From Rhodocyclales bacterium (GTDB lineage: Bacteria > Pseudomonadota > Gammaproteobacteria > Burkholderiales > Rhodocyclaceae): DNA of 64,000 bases. The position numbers and the translations under genes were made by a program. The stretch spans positions 25,175 to 89,174 of the forward strand of contig JAPLQX010000027.1 in NCBI GenBank assembly GCA_026399435.1, written 5' to 3'. The first letter of the stretch is position 1, and the number at the start of each line of letters is the position of its first letter. Of the stretch, positions 40,951 to 49,765 are shown piece after piece. The notes beneath the pieces are model-generated. The model made no database searches and was not told the DNA's origin. It saw nothing but the letters and a program-made list of their open reading frames with translations.

Positions 40951-41522
40951 CGGTAGATGATTTCGAGGCGGTCGATGCTGTCCTCGAGTTCCAGCAGTTT
41001 CTGTCTGGCGGCAATCGGGATCGGCAGCACTTCGGCATAGCGCATGCCCAGCCAGCCAGCGTCGAAGAAGCGGTGCGGTGCGGCGGGGGCATGGGGTGCA
41101 TCGGCCGCCATCTCGCCGACGATGGCGCGCAGCAGCGGCACCAGTCGTGCATAAGCGCCGGGAACCGGCAGCACGGCCGGCTCGGCGATCATTTCGACCT
41201 CGCCGCGCAGCAGGCCCGAATCCTCCACCCAGTGGCGCAGCAGGCGAAAGCGCTCGCCGCCCTGCGCGATGATGTTGAGCACGCCCAGCTGCTGCATGTC
41301 CCAGTCGGCGATATGCGCCAGCGTACCCACCGCGTGCGGCTGGGCGGGTTTGCGGCCGGGGCGGGCGACCTCCTCGCCGCGTGCGATCAGGCAGATGCCG
41401 AAGGGCGCGGATTCCTTGAGGGCGACCTTGGCCATTTCCATGTAGCGCTGCTCGAAGATCCGCAGCGGCAGCCGCCCGCCGGGGAACAGCACCGACTGCA
41501 GGGGAAACAGGGGAATGATCAT
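40914..41522 (-). CDS. Lon N-terminal (substrate-binding) domain protein
   Basis: The 202-aa protein opens IIPLFPLQSVLFPGGRLPLRIFEQRYMEM, which is the Lon protease N-domain signature, with RFRLL and helical C-terminal features. It lacks the AAA+ and protease domains of Lon. Stand-alone members are common in proteobacteria and of uncertain function. It overlaps the next downstream-transcribed neighbour set: its start overlaps the Gx-transporter stop by 4 bases, suggesting coupling, and its tail overlaps mutY antisense by 37 bp. Confidence 0.88.
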   Translation of the reverse strand: MIIPLFPLQSVLFPGGRLPLRIFEQRYMEMAKVALKESAPFGICLIARGEEVARPGRKPAQPHAVGTLAHIADWDMQQLGVLNIIAQGGERFRLLRHWVEDSGLLRGEVEMIAEPAVLPVPGAYARLVPLLRAIVGEMAADAPHAPAAPHRFFDAGWLGMRYAEVLPIPIAARQKLLELEDSIDRLEIIYRYLEGKGLLPDI

Positions 41523-42064
41523 GAAACGCCTTTCAGTGCCGCAGACGCGGTGACGGGTGCCTCCAGCAGGCGCGCCGCGACCAGGCCGTTGATGGCGCCG
41601 AAGACCAGCGCCGCCGTGGCGAACAGTGGCAGCAGGTAGAACACGCCGTCATGCGGCACCAGCCAGACGCGAGCCAGCGCGAGCTGGCCGCCGATATGGG
41701 CGAACGCCGCGAGCACGCTGGCCGACACCGGGCCGAAGAATCGCGGCGGCAGATGCTGCGCCAGCGCCAGCACGGCCAGGCTGCAAACCGCCCCGGACAG
41801 CGCCAGGAAGAAGCCCGGCGCGAGGAACTGGCCGATCACGAGGCTGCCCGCGACCACGCGCAGCAGGCTGACCCAGGCCGCGTCGCGCCAGCCGTAGCGC
41901 GCCAGCACCACCAGCACGATGATGTTGGCCAGCCCCGGCTTGATGCCCGGCAAGGGGCTCGGCAGGGCCGCCTCGGCGACGGTCAGCGCGATCGCCGCCG
42001 CCGCGTAGCGTGCGATGCGATAGTCGTCGGCGGTGACCGGCAGTTCAATAGTTGAGCGTGTCAT
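41519..42064 (-). CDS. Gx transporter family membrane protein
   Basis: ATG 42064 gives a 181-aa protein with about five membrane helices, including PGIKPGLANIIVLVVLARYGWRDA, the signature of the family also annotated as heptaprenyl diphosphate synthase component I. Bacterial members usually sit beside a NusG-II-domain gene and ApbE, suggesting a flavin- or quinone-linked membrane role; no ApbE is present here. It overlaps the NusG-II gene by 20 bases. Function is unproven. Confidence 0.8.
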   Translation of the reverse strand: MTRSTIELPVTADDYRIARYAAAAIALTVAEAALPSPLPGIKPGLANIIVLVVLARYGWRDAAWVSLLRVVAGSLVIGQFLAPGFFLALSGAVCSLAVLALAQHLPPRFFGPVSASVLAAFAHIGGQLALARVWLVPHDGVFYLLPLFATAALVFGAINGLVAARLLEAPVTASAALKGVS

Positions 42065-42491
42065 AGGCTTCGTTGCGGCCGCCGCGGCCGGCAAGCTGCA
42101 GCGTAACGTGATTCGGTGCGCAGATCGCCACCGCATTGGCGCGCGTCAGCCAGCCCTGCAGCACGCAATACTGGCGCGGACCGGGATCGGAAAGCACGCG
42201 GGCGCGGCCGGGCTGCACTTCGATCAGCGTGGTGCCGATGGCGCCGATCACTTCGTACTTGCGCGCGACATTCAGCGCCAGTTCGGTGACCACCTGGCCA
42301 TCGCGCTTGACGATCGCGCGATCCGCCGTGCCGCCGCGCCACAGCAGCGGATAGGACGTCGCGACGAGCACGCCGGCGGCCAGCAGCAGCGCCCAGTCGC
42401 CGGGCTTGAGCAGCGTGCGCCACGGCGCATGGCCGGCCCCGACGGCCTGCGCCAGCAGTTCACGCAGCCCGTCGGGAACGGAATGCTTCAT
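42045..42491 (-). CDS. NusG domain II-containing membrane-anchored protein
   Basis: The 148-aa protein has a single membrane helix ([25 protein letters not shown]) and then a small beta domain, with [33 protein letters not shown] matching the NusG-II type: a conserved Cys and the I-E-V/R-V pattern. Despite the name, this family is not a transcription factor; it is found with Gx transporters and Rnf/flavin-transfer genes. It overlaps rapZ by 4 bases. Confidence 0.82.
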   Translation of the reverse strand: MKHSVPDGLRELLAQAVGAGHAPWRTLLKPGDWALLLAAGVLVATSYPLLWRGGTADRAIVKRDGQVVTELALNVARKYEVIGAIGTTLIEVQPGRARVLSDPGPRQYCVLQGWLTRANAVAICAPNHVTLQLAGRGGRNEAYDTLNY

Positions 42492-43330
42492 TCGATCAGG
42501 CTGCGGTGCCGCACCAGCACGCGTGCCGATTCGCGGAAATGCGCGGCGAGTTTCTCCGCGAGATACACCGAGCGGTGCTGCCCGCCGGTGCAGCCGATGC
42601 CGACCGTGAGATAGGAGCGGTTGTCGCGGATATAGGCCGGCAGCCAGTCGCCGATGAAGCGGCGGATATCGGCTTCCATGCGCGCCACCTCGGGTTGCGC
42701 TTCGAGAAAGCTGATCACCGCGGCATCGCGCCCGGTGAGCGGACGCAGCTCGGGGTCGTAATGCGGATTGGGCAGGCAGCGCACGTCGAACACCAGGTCG
42801 GCATCGAGCGGAATGCCGTTCTTGAAACCGAAGGATTCGAACAGCAGCGTCAGCCCGCTGCGCTCGTCCAGCGCCGCGAACTCCTTGATGCAGGCGCGCA
42901 GCGAATTGGGCCGCAGGCTGCTGGTGTCGATATGGTGCCCGAGCGAGGCCAGCATCTCCAGCGCCTCGCGCTCGCGGGCGATGGCCTCTTCCAGCGTCAC
43001 GTCGTCGCCGGCCAGCGGATGCCGCCGCCGGGTTTCGGAAAAGCGCTGGATCAGCACGTCGGTGCGCGCATCGAGGAACACGAAGCGCAGCGTAACGCCC
43101 TGCGCTTCCAGATTGCGCAACTGCGGCGGCAGCGCCGCAATGCTCGACCCGCCGCGCATATCCACCGCCACCGCCACCAGATCGTGTCCCTCCAGCCGCA
43201 GATGCCCGATCAGGTCCGACAGCAGCGGCGCCGGCAGGTTGTCGACGCAGTAATAACCGGCATCCTCCAGCACATTGAGCGCGATGGATTTGCCGGAACC
43301 GGAAAGGCCGCTGATGAGGACGACTTGCAT
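42488..43330 (-). CDS. rapZ: RNase adapter protein RapZ (nucleotide-binding)
   Basis: RapZ controls GlmS synthesis in enterics by guiding RNase E to the sRNA GlmZ; in other bacteria its role is less clear. The 280-aa protein has the P-loop [12 protein letters not shown], the Walker B-like YYCVDNLP, and the C-terminal [16 protein letters not shown] of the family. In many betaproteobacteria it sits near ptsN and hprK; here the neighbours are membrane proteins and the phosphotransferase genes are not in view. Confidence 0.95.
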   Translation of the reverse strand: MQVVLISGLSGSGKSIALNVLEDAGYYCVDNLPAPLLSDLIGHLRLEGHDLVAVAVDMRGGSSIAALPPQLRNLEAQGVTLRFVFLDARTDVLIQRFSETRRRHPLAGDDVTLEEAIAREREALEMLASLGHHIDTSSLRPNSLRACIKEFAALDERSGLTLLFESFGFKNGIPLDADLVFDVRCLPNPHYDPELRPLTGRDAAVISFLEAQPEVARMEADIRRFIGDWLPAYIRDNRSYLTVGIGCTGGQHRSVYLAEKLAAHFRESARVLVRHRSLIE

Positions 43331-43581
43331 GGGTGAAAGGATAGCGGATTACGAGGGCTGCTGCTGTGCGCGGCGAATTTGCATGTGTCCGCGAGAGAGA
43401 AGCCGGGTCTCGCCATCCGCTACGGCGAGAAGAGCGTTCTTTGCTCGACCGCCTTGTAGCGCAGTTGCTTCATCAGCACCGATTTTCGGGAAAAGGCAAT
43501 GCCGCGGAAACCATTCCGATGCCGGCCCCTTATCGGGTATTGTTGTCTCTTGGCCCGTCAGGCCCGTCTGGAGATATAGCC

Positions 43582-43860
43582 GTGTCCAAGAACATCGTCG
43601 TATCAGCTGTCGTTGCACTGATTGTTGTTGCCTTGGCGTTCGGGCTGAATCCCTCCCCGGAGAAACATCGGGACGAGATCAGGAAGGCAGTGGGAGAGCG
43701 GAGACCACTCGCCGCCGTGCTTGGCTTGGGCGCCTTGACCGCGTTCGCTTCCAACTACCATCCCCTGGGTGTCGCCTCCTACACCACGGTGAATGATCGG
43801 GTCGTTTCGGTCGGGGCGTTCGGAGTGGTCGTCTTCATCGAGCCGTCGAAGGAAAAATGA
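43582..43860 (+). CDS. Small membrane-anchored protein of unknown function (DUF4359-like)
   Basis: GTG 43582, with GGAG nine bases upstream, gives 92 aa; the longer frame to 43366 lacks a good ribosome site. One N-terminal hydrophobic helix (NIVVSAVVALIVVALAFGL) is followed by P-S-P-E-K-H-R-D-E-I-R-K-A-V-G-E-R and a beta-rich end (VSVGAFGVVVFIEP). This resembles the small DUF4359 exported proteins. The 251 bp upstream (43331-43581) holds no gene I can support, only a hairpin TCTCGCC/GGCGAGA at 43408-43430. Confidence 0.6.
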   Translation: MSKNIVVSAVVALIVVALAFGLNPSPEKHRDEIRKAVGERRPLAAVLGLGALTAFASNYHPLGVASYTTVNDRVVSVGAFGVVVFIEPSKEK

Positions 43861-43914
43861 ACTACTGACCAAAGGTCGCCGACACGGAATCCGGCGCAGC
43901 GCGACGCTACAGCG

Positions 43915-44658
43915 CTATCCGCGCTTCTCCGGAATCAGCATGTCCGCCACTTCCGCACGGCCCGGATTGAACGTATTGACGACGTGATCACTCGGCCAGC
44001 CGAGCGCGAGGCCGCACAGCAGCTTGTAAGCGGGAGGAACATCGAAGGCCTCGCGCACGGGTCCGGCCCAGGTGGCGAGCGCGCCTTCGGCGCAGGTGCC
44101 TAGGCCGCGCGCCTGCGCCGAGAGCATCAACGACTGCAGGAAGATGCCGGCGTCGAGGATGGAATAGGCGCCCAGTTCCTGCCGCACGAAAACGAACATC
44201 ACGACGGGCGCGCCGAAGAACTCCCAGTTACGGCGCATCTGGCAGTGGCGCGCCGCGCTGTCTTCGCGGGCGATGCCGAGCGTGGCATAGAGGCCGAAGC
44301 CGGTCGCGCGGCGGCGCGGCGTCAGCTCCTTCGGATATTCGAAGCGCGTGTCGAAGTCGCCGTCGGGCAGGCCCTTGCGCGTCAGCAGCGCCGACAATTT
44401 GCCGAGCAGGCCGCCGCTTTGCAGCTTCGCCGCGGCGTCAAAACGGGCCAGCAATTCTGTCTTGAGCTGGTCCTTCAGCTCGCCACTGGCGACGGCGATC
44501 TTGTAGGGCTGAGTGTTCGACCAGCTCGGCGCCCAGCGCGCGTCGTCGAGGATGGCGGCGATCAGTTCCGCCGGAACTTCGCGCGCGGAAAAATCCCGGA
44601 TGCTGCGCCGGGCGCGCAACAGGCGGGCGAGCGCCTGTGCATCCTCCATATCAACCAT
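43915..44658 (-). CDS. Nitroreductase-family FMN oxidoreductase
   Basis: The 247-aa product (ATG 44658, GGGAG upstream) has the nitroreductase fold motifs RRSIRDFSAREVPAELIAAILDDARWAPSWSNTQPYKI for FMN binding and LSAQARGLGTCAEGALATW-type text in the second half. It reduces nitroaromatics or quinones in known relatives, but the physiological substrate is unknown. It is divergent from dgcZ. Length and motifs are regular. Confidence 0.9.
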   Translation of the reverse strand: MVDMEDAQALARLLRARRSIRDFSAREVPAELIAAILDDARWAPSWSNTQPYKIAVASGELKDQLKTELLARFDAAAKLQSGGLLGKLSALLTRKGLPDGDFDTRFEYPKELTPRRRATGFGLYATLGIAREDSAARHCQMRRNWEFFGAPVVMFVFVRQELGAYSILDAGIFLQSLMLSAQARGLGTCAEGALATWAGPVREAFDVPPAYKLLCGLALGWPSDHVVNTFNPGRAEVADMLIPEKRG

Positions 44659-44781
44659 GACCGCATTTCTCCCTTGACATCGCAAGCAGTCTACAGCGCG
44701 TCGCGAAACTTTGGAGCCGTCGGGATCAAACGCCTGAGGTTCCTCACGGATACAATGGGCTCTTCAAGGCGTCAGAACACC

Positions 44782-45678
44782 ATGCCGGACTTTTCTCCAG
44801 AAACTGCCGATTTCATCAGCGAACTCGATGCCGCCGTCGAGGCGCACATGGACTGGTCTCGCCGTGTCTTGCGCTGTGCCGTGCTGCGTACAGCGCCGGG
44901 CGAGGATGTGCTCGCTCCCCTGGCACACACCCTTTGCGGCTTCGGTCGCTGGTTCGGATCGAACAGGAAGCTTTTTCAGAAGCTGGACGCGCCGAACACG
45001 CGCAGGCTCGATGCCGTGCATCAAGCCATGCACGACGCCATTCGATCAATCTGCGCCGATGTGCTGGCGGGACGACCGGGACAAGGCCCCGATCTGGAGT
45101 CCTTTGAAAGAATGCAATGCGAACTGATCAGCCTGCTGGCCGAATTCAAGACGCATTTCCTCGCCAGTGCCGCGCGGCACGATCCGCTCACCGGGCTGCC
45201 CCTGCGCTACGGAATCGAAGATGAATTCACCCAGGTACAGAAGAATTGCCGGCGCCACAAGACCCAGCTCTATGTCGGAATCATCGACGCGGACCATTTT
45301 AAGCGCGTCAATGACAGCTACGGCCATTCGACAGGCGATATCGCCTTGTGTCATCTGGCCGACACCCTGAGGCGCATCGTGCGCCCCAACGAACCGCTGT
45401 TTCGCTTCGGCGGCGAAGAGTTCCTCCTGCTGATGCAGTGCCGAAACCGTGAAGCCGCCGCCACTGCCGCGCAGCGCATCGTGCAGACGGTGCGCCGCGC
45501 CCAGGTGCCGCTTGCGCAAGGTGATTCCCTGGTATTGACCATTACCCTGGGGCTGGCCCGGGCGGGTGAAGACGAAGCCATGGCCGACGCTGTCGAGCGC
45601 GCCGACAAGGCGCTCTATGCAGGCAAAGAGGCCGGGCGCGATCGTTACGTCATTGCCGACGAAGTGGCGACGGCTTGA
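44782..45678 (+). CDS. dgcZ: DgcZ-like zinc-sensing diguanylate cyclase (CZB-GGDEF)
   Basis: The 298-aa protein matches E. coli DgcZ (YdeH) in layout. The N-terminal chemoreceptor zinc-binding (CZB) domain has H22 (AHMDW), C52 (TLCGFGRW), H80 and H84 (VHQAMHD), the same 3-His/1-Cys set and nearly the same positions as DgcZ, whose zinc binding inhibits activity. The C-terminal cyclase has DPLTGLP, DADHFKRVNDSYGHSTGD and the active site GGEEF (210-214). The inhibitory I-site is RxxE, not RxxD, also as in DgcZ, so product inhibition is probably weak. A -10-like TACAAT at 44751-44756 favours ATG 44782 over the ATG at 44755. It makes c-di-GMP. Confidence 0.88.
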   Translation: MPDFSPETADFISELDAAVEAHMDWSRRVLRCAVLRTAPGEDVLAPLAHTLCGFGRWFGSNRKLFQKLDAPNTRRLDAVHQAMHDAIRSICADVLAGRPGQGPDLESFERMQCELISLLAEFKTHFLASAARHDPLTGLPLRYGIEDEFTQVQKNCRRHKTQLYVGIIDADHFKRVNDSYGHSTGDIALCHLADTLRRIVRPNEPLFRFGGEEFLLLMQCRNREAAATAAQRIVQTVRRAQVPLAQGDSLVLTITLGLARAGEDEAMADAVERADKALYAGKEAGRDRYVIADEVATA

Positions 45679-45681
45679 CTC

Positions 45682-46611
45682 CTACGGCGCCATGGTCGGC
45701 AGGATCCAGCCGTCGCGAATTTCGATCGACCGCGAGCGCAGCAGTTCGCCGAGCAGCCATGAGGCGAAATCCTCATCGGAAAAGCCCAGCATGCGCTGGT
45801 TGACGCTGTCGAAGAAGGGTACGCTCTTGAGGTAGGCTGGCAACTCGTCTTCGCGCAGGCGCTGCAGGTCGAGCAGGTTGAACGTGAAGCAGGCGCGCAC
45901 GGCATTGCGCCCGACGCGCGTGGAATCGGCCTCGAAGGATTCCAGGCGCCTGAAGGCGCGGGCCAGCGCGGCATCGAAATCGTCGAAGGGCGCGCCATGG
46001 CCGGGGATGACGATATCGACGCCGAGGTGGCCGATCATTTCCAGCGTGCTGCGCGTCGCCGGCATGGCGTCCTTCCTGCCCATCAGCTCGCCGAAGATGA
46101 TGCCGAAGCCGTCCTGCCACAGCGCGTCGCCGGATATCAGGATGCGCTTTTCGGCGCAGTAGTAGACCAGCGCGTCCATGTCGTGGCCGGGCGCGGGGAA
46201 GGCCTGCCAGGTCAGCCCGCCCATTTCGAATTCGCTGTTGGCCTCGACCACGGCATCGTGCGCGAAGCGGTGGCCGCGCTGCTTCGCGGCGTCGAGTAGC
46301 AGGGCGTTGGTGTCCCATTCGGCGACCATGCGTTCGATGCCGGCAGGAATCACGATCTTGCAGCCGAAGGCGGCCTGCAGCGCGGCGTTGCCGCCGATGT
46401 GGTCGGAATGCGAATGGGTGTTGATCAGGCGGCCGAGTCCTGAGCTGCCGCGCCGTACCGCCAGCGCCGACTTTACGAGCTCGACCGTCTGCGGGGCATG
46501 GCCGACATAGCCGGCATCGACCAGCGTGGCCGACTCGCCTTCGAAGAACAGCACGTTGTTCGAGGACAGCCAGCCGCGCTCGATGACCTGGATCGAGTCG
46601 GGCAGCTTCAT
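45682..46611 (-). CDS. Metallo-beta-lactamase-fold hydrolase
   Basis: The 309-aa protein has the MBL metal motif H-S-H-S-D-H (THSHSDHIGGN), a downstream histidine in PAPGHDMDALVYYC, and D in ISGDALW. It lies at the end of the liu operon, its ATG overlapping the DUF1289 stop by one base (TGATG). MBL-fold hydrolases near acyl-CoA genes are often glyoxalase II-like thioesterases, which would fit, but substrate is unknown. Lipid- or CoA-thioester hydrolysis is inference. It contains a 25-bp motif copy coding K-S-A-L-A-V-R-R. Confidence 0.85.
   Translation of the reverse strand: MKLPDSIQVIERGWLSSNNVLFFEGESATLVDAGYVGHAPQTVELVKSALAVRRGSSGLGRLINTHSHSDHIGGNAALQAAFGCKIVIPAGIERMVAEWDTNALLLDAAKQRGHRFAHDAVVEANSEFEMGGLTWQAFPAPGHDMDALVYYCAEKRILISGDALWQDGFGIIFGELMGRKDAMPATRSTLEMIGHLGVDIVIPGHGAPFDDFDAALARAFRRLESFEADSTRVGRNAVRACFTFNLLDLQRLREDELPAYLKSVPFFDSVNQRMLGFSDEDFASWLLGELLRSRSIEIRDGWILPTMAP
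46450..46474 (-). repeat. 25-bp motif, copy g (inside the MBL-fold gene)
   Basis: The minus strand reads AAAGTCGGCGCTGGCGGTAC then GGCGC. It codes for K-S-A-L-A-V-R-R, a different frame from copies b, f and h. Confidence 0.75.
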
Positions 46612-46814
46612 CAGTCGGCACAATTGCAGGCGAGGTCGACGTCGGGGTCGAGCTTGCTGCGGCGCTGTGCCACGGCGGCAAGAATCAGCCGCTTCTCGTC
46701 ATCGCCGGCATTGGCCCAGCCGGCGATCTCGTCGATGGTGCGAAAGCAGCCGGCACAGAGCCCCGCTTCCATTTTGCAGACGTTGATGCAGGGCGAGGTC
46801 ACGGCCTCAGGCAT
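46611..46814 (-). CDS. Small DUF1289 Fe-S/zinc-type cysteine protein
   Basis: A 67-aa protein whose N-terminus, [24 protein letters not shown], is the DUF1289 signature (C-X3-C-X6-C-X2-C). Extra cysteines close the protein (A-C-N-C-A-D). Such proteins are common, often cotranscribed with catabolic genes, and of unknown function. Its start overlaps liuE by 8 bases and its stop overlaps the MBL start. Confidence 0.85.
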   Translation of the reverse strand: MPEAVTSPCINVCKMEAGLCAGCFRTIDEIAGWANAGDDEKRLILAAVAQRRSKLDPDVDLACNCAD

Positions 46815-47733
46815 TGGCGCCGGAGGCCATCGCGCGGCGCGCAAGGATCGCGCGCGCCACGCGCGACGCCGGTTCGCGCTTGAGTTTCTTCGAGATCCAG
46901 ACGCCGGTATCCACCAGCGCGTCGAGGTCGATGCCGGTGTCGATGCCGAGACCGTAGAGCAGCCAGACCACGTCCTCGGTCGCGACATTGCCCGACGCGC
47001 CCGCGGCATAGGGGCAGCCGCCGAGCCCGGCGACGGAGCTGTCGAAAATGCCGATGCCCATTTGCAGCGAGGCGTAGACATTGGCCGCGGCCATGCCGTA
47101 AGTGTCGTGAAAGTGGCCGGCGATCTTCTTCAGCGGCACGCGCCGCGCGACGGCCGCGATCATGTCCCGGGTGCGCCCCGGCGTGCCGGCGCCGATGGTG
47201 TCGCCCAGGCTGATTTCATAGCAGCCCATTTCGATCAGCGCCTGCGCCACATCGGCCACGGCCAGCGGCGTCACTTCGCCTTCGTAGGGGCAGCCGAGGA
47301 CGCAGGAAACATAGCCGCGCACCTTGACGTCTGCCGCTTTGGCGGCTTCGACGATGGGGCGGAAACGCTCGAGCGATTCGGCGATCGAGCAGTTGATGTT
47401 CTTCTGCGAAAAGGATTCGGAGGCCGCGCCGAATACCGCGACTTCCCTTGCCCCGGCGGCCAGCGCCGCTTCGAAGCCCTTCATGTTGGGCGTCAGCACC
47501 GGGTAGCTGACGTCGGGCAGCTTCTCGATGGCGGCGAAGACATCGGCAGCGTCGGCCATTTGCGGCACCCACTTGGGCGAGACGAAGGCCGTGGCCTCGA
47601 TGCTCTTGATCCCGATCTTGCCGAGGCGGTGGATCAGCTCGACCTTGGTCGCCGTGGTGACGGGCTTATTCTCGTTCTGCAGGCCGTCACGCGGGCCGAC
47701 TTCAACGATGCGTACTTTGCTGGGGAGGCTCAT
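46807..47733 (-). CDS. liuE: Hydroxymethylglutaryl-CoA lyase
   Basis: LiuE cleaves HMG-CoA to acetoacetate and acetyl-CoA, the last step of leucine degradation. The 308-aa TIM-barrel has [12 protein letters not shown] at the start, the metal-site residues in the DRE-TIM pattern, and the C-terminal active-site signature [19 protein letters not shown] with the catalytic Cys. It lies 6 bases after liuD on the minus strand within the liu cluster. Confidence 0.95.
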   Translation of the reverse strand: MSLPSKVRIVEVGPRDGLQNENKPVTTATKVELIHRLGKIGIKSIEATAFVSPKWVPQMADAADVFAAIEKLPDVSYPVLTPNMKGFEAALAAGAREVAVFGAASESFSQKNINCSIAESLERFRPIVEAAKAADVKVRGYVSCVLGCPYEGEVTPLAVADVAQALIEMGCYEISLGDTIGAGTPGRTRDMIAAVARRVPLKKIAGHFHDTYGMAAANVYASLQMGIGIFDSSVAGLGGCPYAAGASGNVATEDVVWLLYGLGIDTGIDLDALVDTGVWISKKLKREPASRVARAILARRAMASGANA

Positions 47734-47739
47734 TCGAAT

Positions 47740-49761
47740 TCACTGCTGTTTTGAATCAGGCACGAATTCTACTAGCTCCGCACCGTCGCTGACCTGCTCG
47801 CCGACGTTGAAATGGAAAGCCTTCACCAGCCCGGCGGCGGGCGCGGCGATCGTGTGTTCCATTTTCATGGCTTCAAGGATCAGGAGCGCAGCGCCCTTCT
47901 CCACCCTGGCACCCACTGCGGCGATCAGCGCGATGACCTTGCCCGGCATCGGCGCCGTCAGGCCGCCCTCGGCGCCGCCGCCGCTGCCGGCGTGGAACAG
48001 CGGATCGATCGCAGCGAAGATGAAGGAGACGCCGTCGATGAAGACATGGCGCTTTTCGTTGGCCGACACCACGGTGACGTTGATGCGGCGGCCGCCGAGG
48101 TCGACGCGCAACTCGGTGCTGCCGGTGAAGCGTCCGGCGGCCGTGGTGGTCTGTCCTTCGAATTCCAGCGTGAAGCCGTCCGCGCCATAACCGGCATTGA
48201 CGACCTTTTCAGTCTCCCCAGCGCGCAGCCTGATCTCGCGCCGCGCGGTGCCGTTCAGGCGCCAGCCGTCGCGCGCGTGCCAGGGCGAATGCGGATCGCG
48301 GCTCTCGACGGCTTCCGCCGCGGCGTAGGCCTGGTCGTGGATCAGCTCGGCCAGCGCGGCGACCAGCCAGGCTTCGGCCGGCGGCTCGACGCTTTCGGGA
48401 AAGAGGAAGGCGCGCTCGCGCTCGATCAGGCCGGTGTCGAGATCGGCCCGGGCGAATGCCGGACAGGCCACCAGCCGCGAGAGGAAGCCGATGTTGTTCG
48501 AGACGCCGACCACGCGGTAGTCGGCCAATGCCTGCAGCATGCGCGCCAGCGCGCGTTCGCGGCTTTCGTCCCAGACGATCAGCTTGGCGATCATCGGGTC
48601 GTAATGCGGCGATATTTCGTCGTCCTGCTCGACGCCGGTGTCGACACGCACGTGCAGCGTCTCGGCCGGCGGCGCGAGGTGGATCAGGCGACCGATCGAC
48701 GGCAGGAAGCCCTTGTCCGGGTCTTCGGCATAGATTCGCGCTTCCAGCGCGTGGCCGCGGATCGTGAGTTGTTCCTGCTGCAGCGGCAGCGTCTCGCCGG
48801 CAGCGACTTTCAACTGCCACTCGACGAGGTCGAGGCCGGTGATCATTTCGGTGACCGGGTGCTCGACCTGCAGCCGCGTGTTCATCTCCATGAAGTAGAA
48901 GGTGCCGTCCTGCGCATCTGCTCCCGTTACGATGAACTCGACCGTGCCGGCGCCGACGTAGCCGACCGCCCTGGCCGCATCGACCGCGGCCTTGCCCATC
49001 GCGGCGCGGCGCTCGGGCGGCATGTTGGGCGCCGGCGCTTCTTCGACGACTTTCTGGTGGCGGCGCTGCACCGAGCAGTCGCGCTCGAACAGATAGACGC
49101 AGTTGCCGTGGCGGTCGCCGAAGACCTGGATTTCGATGTGGCGCGGGCGTTGCAGGTATTTCTCGATCAGCACGTGCTGGTCGCCGAAGCTGGAGAGCGC
49201 CTCGCGCTTGCAGGACGCCAGCGCATCGAGGAAGTCCTCGCTCCTGTCGACGGCGCGCATGCCCTTGCCGCCGCCGCCGGCTGCCGCCTTGATCAGCACC
49301 GGATAGCCGATCTTGTCGGCTTGCTGCTTGAGGAAATCCGGCTCCTGCTTGTCGCCGTGATAGCCGGGAGTCAGCGGCACGCCGGCCTTCTCCATCAGCT
49401 TCTTGGCCTCGGACTTGGAGCCCATGGCGCGAATCGCGGAGACCGGCGGGCCGATGAAGACGATGCCATTCTGCGCGCAGGCCTCGGCGAAGTCTTCGTT
49501 TTCGGAGAGGAAGCCGTAGCCCGGATGCACGGCCTGGGCGCCGGTGGCCAGCGCCGCAGCGATGATCCTGTCCGCCACCAGATAGGATTCCTTGGGCGGC
49601 GGCGCGCCGATGCAGACGGCTTCGTCGGCCAGCCGCACATGGCGCGCGCCGGCATCGGCTTCCGAATACACCGCGACGGTGCGGATGCCCATGCGCCGCG
49701 CGGTCTTGATCACGCGGCACGCGATCTCTCCCCGGTTGGCGATCAGAATTTTTTTGAACAT
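47740..49761 (-). CDS. liuD: Methylcrotonyl-CoA carboxylase biotin-containing (alpha) subunit
   Basis: The alpha subunit carboxylates biotin and carries it to the beta subunit LiuB, converting 3-methylcrotonyl-CoA to 3-methylglutaconyl-CoA. The 673-aa protein has the biotin carboxylase N-domain FKKILIANRGEIACRVIKTARRMG, the ATP-grasp glycine loop AAAGGGGKGMR, EMNTRLQVEHPVTEMI, and the biotinyl domain ILEAMKMEHTI with the biotinylated lysine near the C-terminus. It lies 4 bases after liuC. Confidence 0.96.
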   Translation of the reverse strand: MFKKILIANRGEIACRVIKTARRMGIRTVAVYSEADAGARHVRLADEAVCIGAPPPKESYLVADRIIAAALATGAQAVHPGYGFLSENEDFAEACAQNGIVFIGPPVSAIRAMGSKSEAKKLMEKAGVPLTPGYHGDKQEPDFLKQQADKIGYPVLIKAAAGGGGKGMRAVDRSEDFLDALASCKREALSSFGDQHVLIEKYLQRPRHIEIQVFGDRHGNCVYLFERDCSVQRRHQKVVEEAPAPNMPPERRAAMGKAAVDAARAVGYVGAGTVEFIVTGADAQDGTFYFMEMNTRLQVEHPVTEMITGLDLVEWQLKVAAGETLPLQQEQLTIRGHALEARIYAEDPDKGFLPSIGRLIHLAPPAETLHVRVDTGVEQDDEISPHYDPMIAKLIVWDESRERALARMLQALADYRVVGVSNNIGFLSRLVACPAFARADLDTGLIERERAFLFPESVEPPAEAWLVAALAELIHDQAYAAAEAVESRDPHSPWHARDGWRLNGTARREIRLRAGETEKVVNAGYGADGFTLEFEGQTTTAAGRFTGSTELRVDLGGRRINVTVVSANEKRHVFIDGVSFIFAAIDPLFHAGSGGGAEGGLTAPMPGKVIALIAAVGARVEKGAALLILEAMKMEHTIAAPAAGLVKAFHFNVGEQVSDGAELVEFVPDSKQQ

Positions 49762-49765
49762 GGTG

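Noticed and set aside
43331..43581. Possible gene or regulatory RNA in the 251-bp gap after rapZ
   Set aside because: Only one short hairpin and no conserved-looking frame or promoter could be supported.
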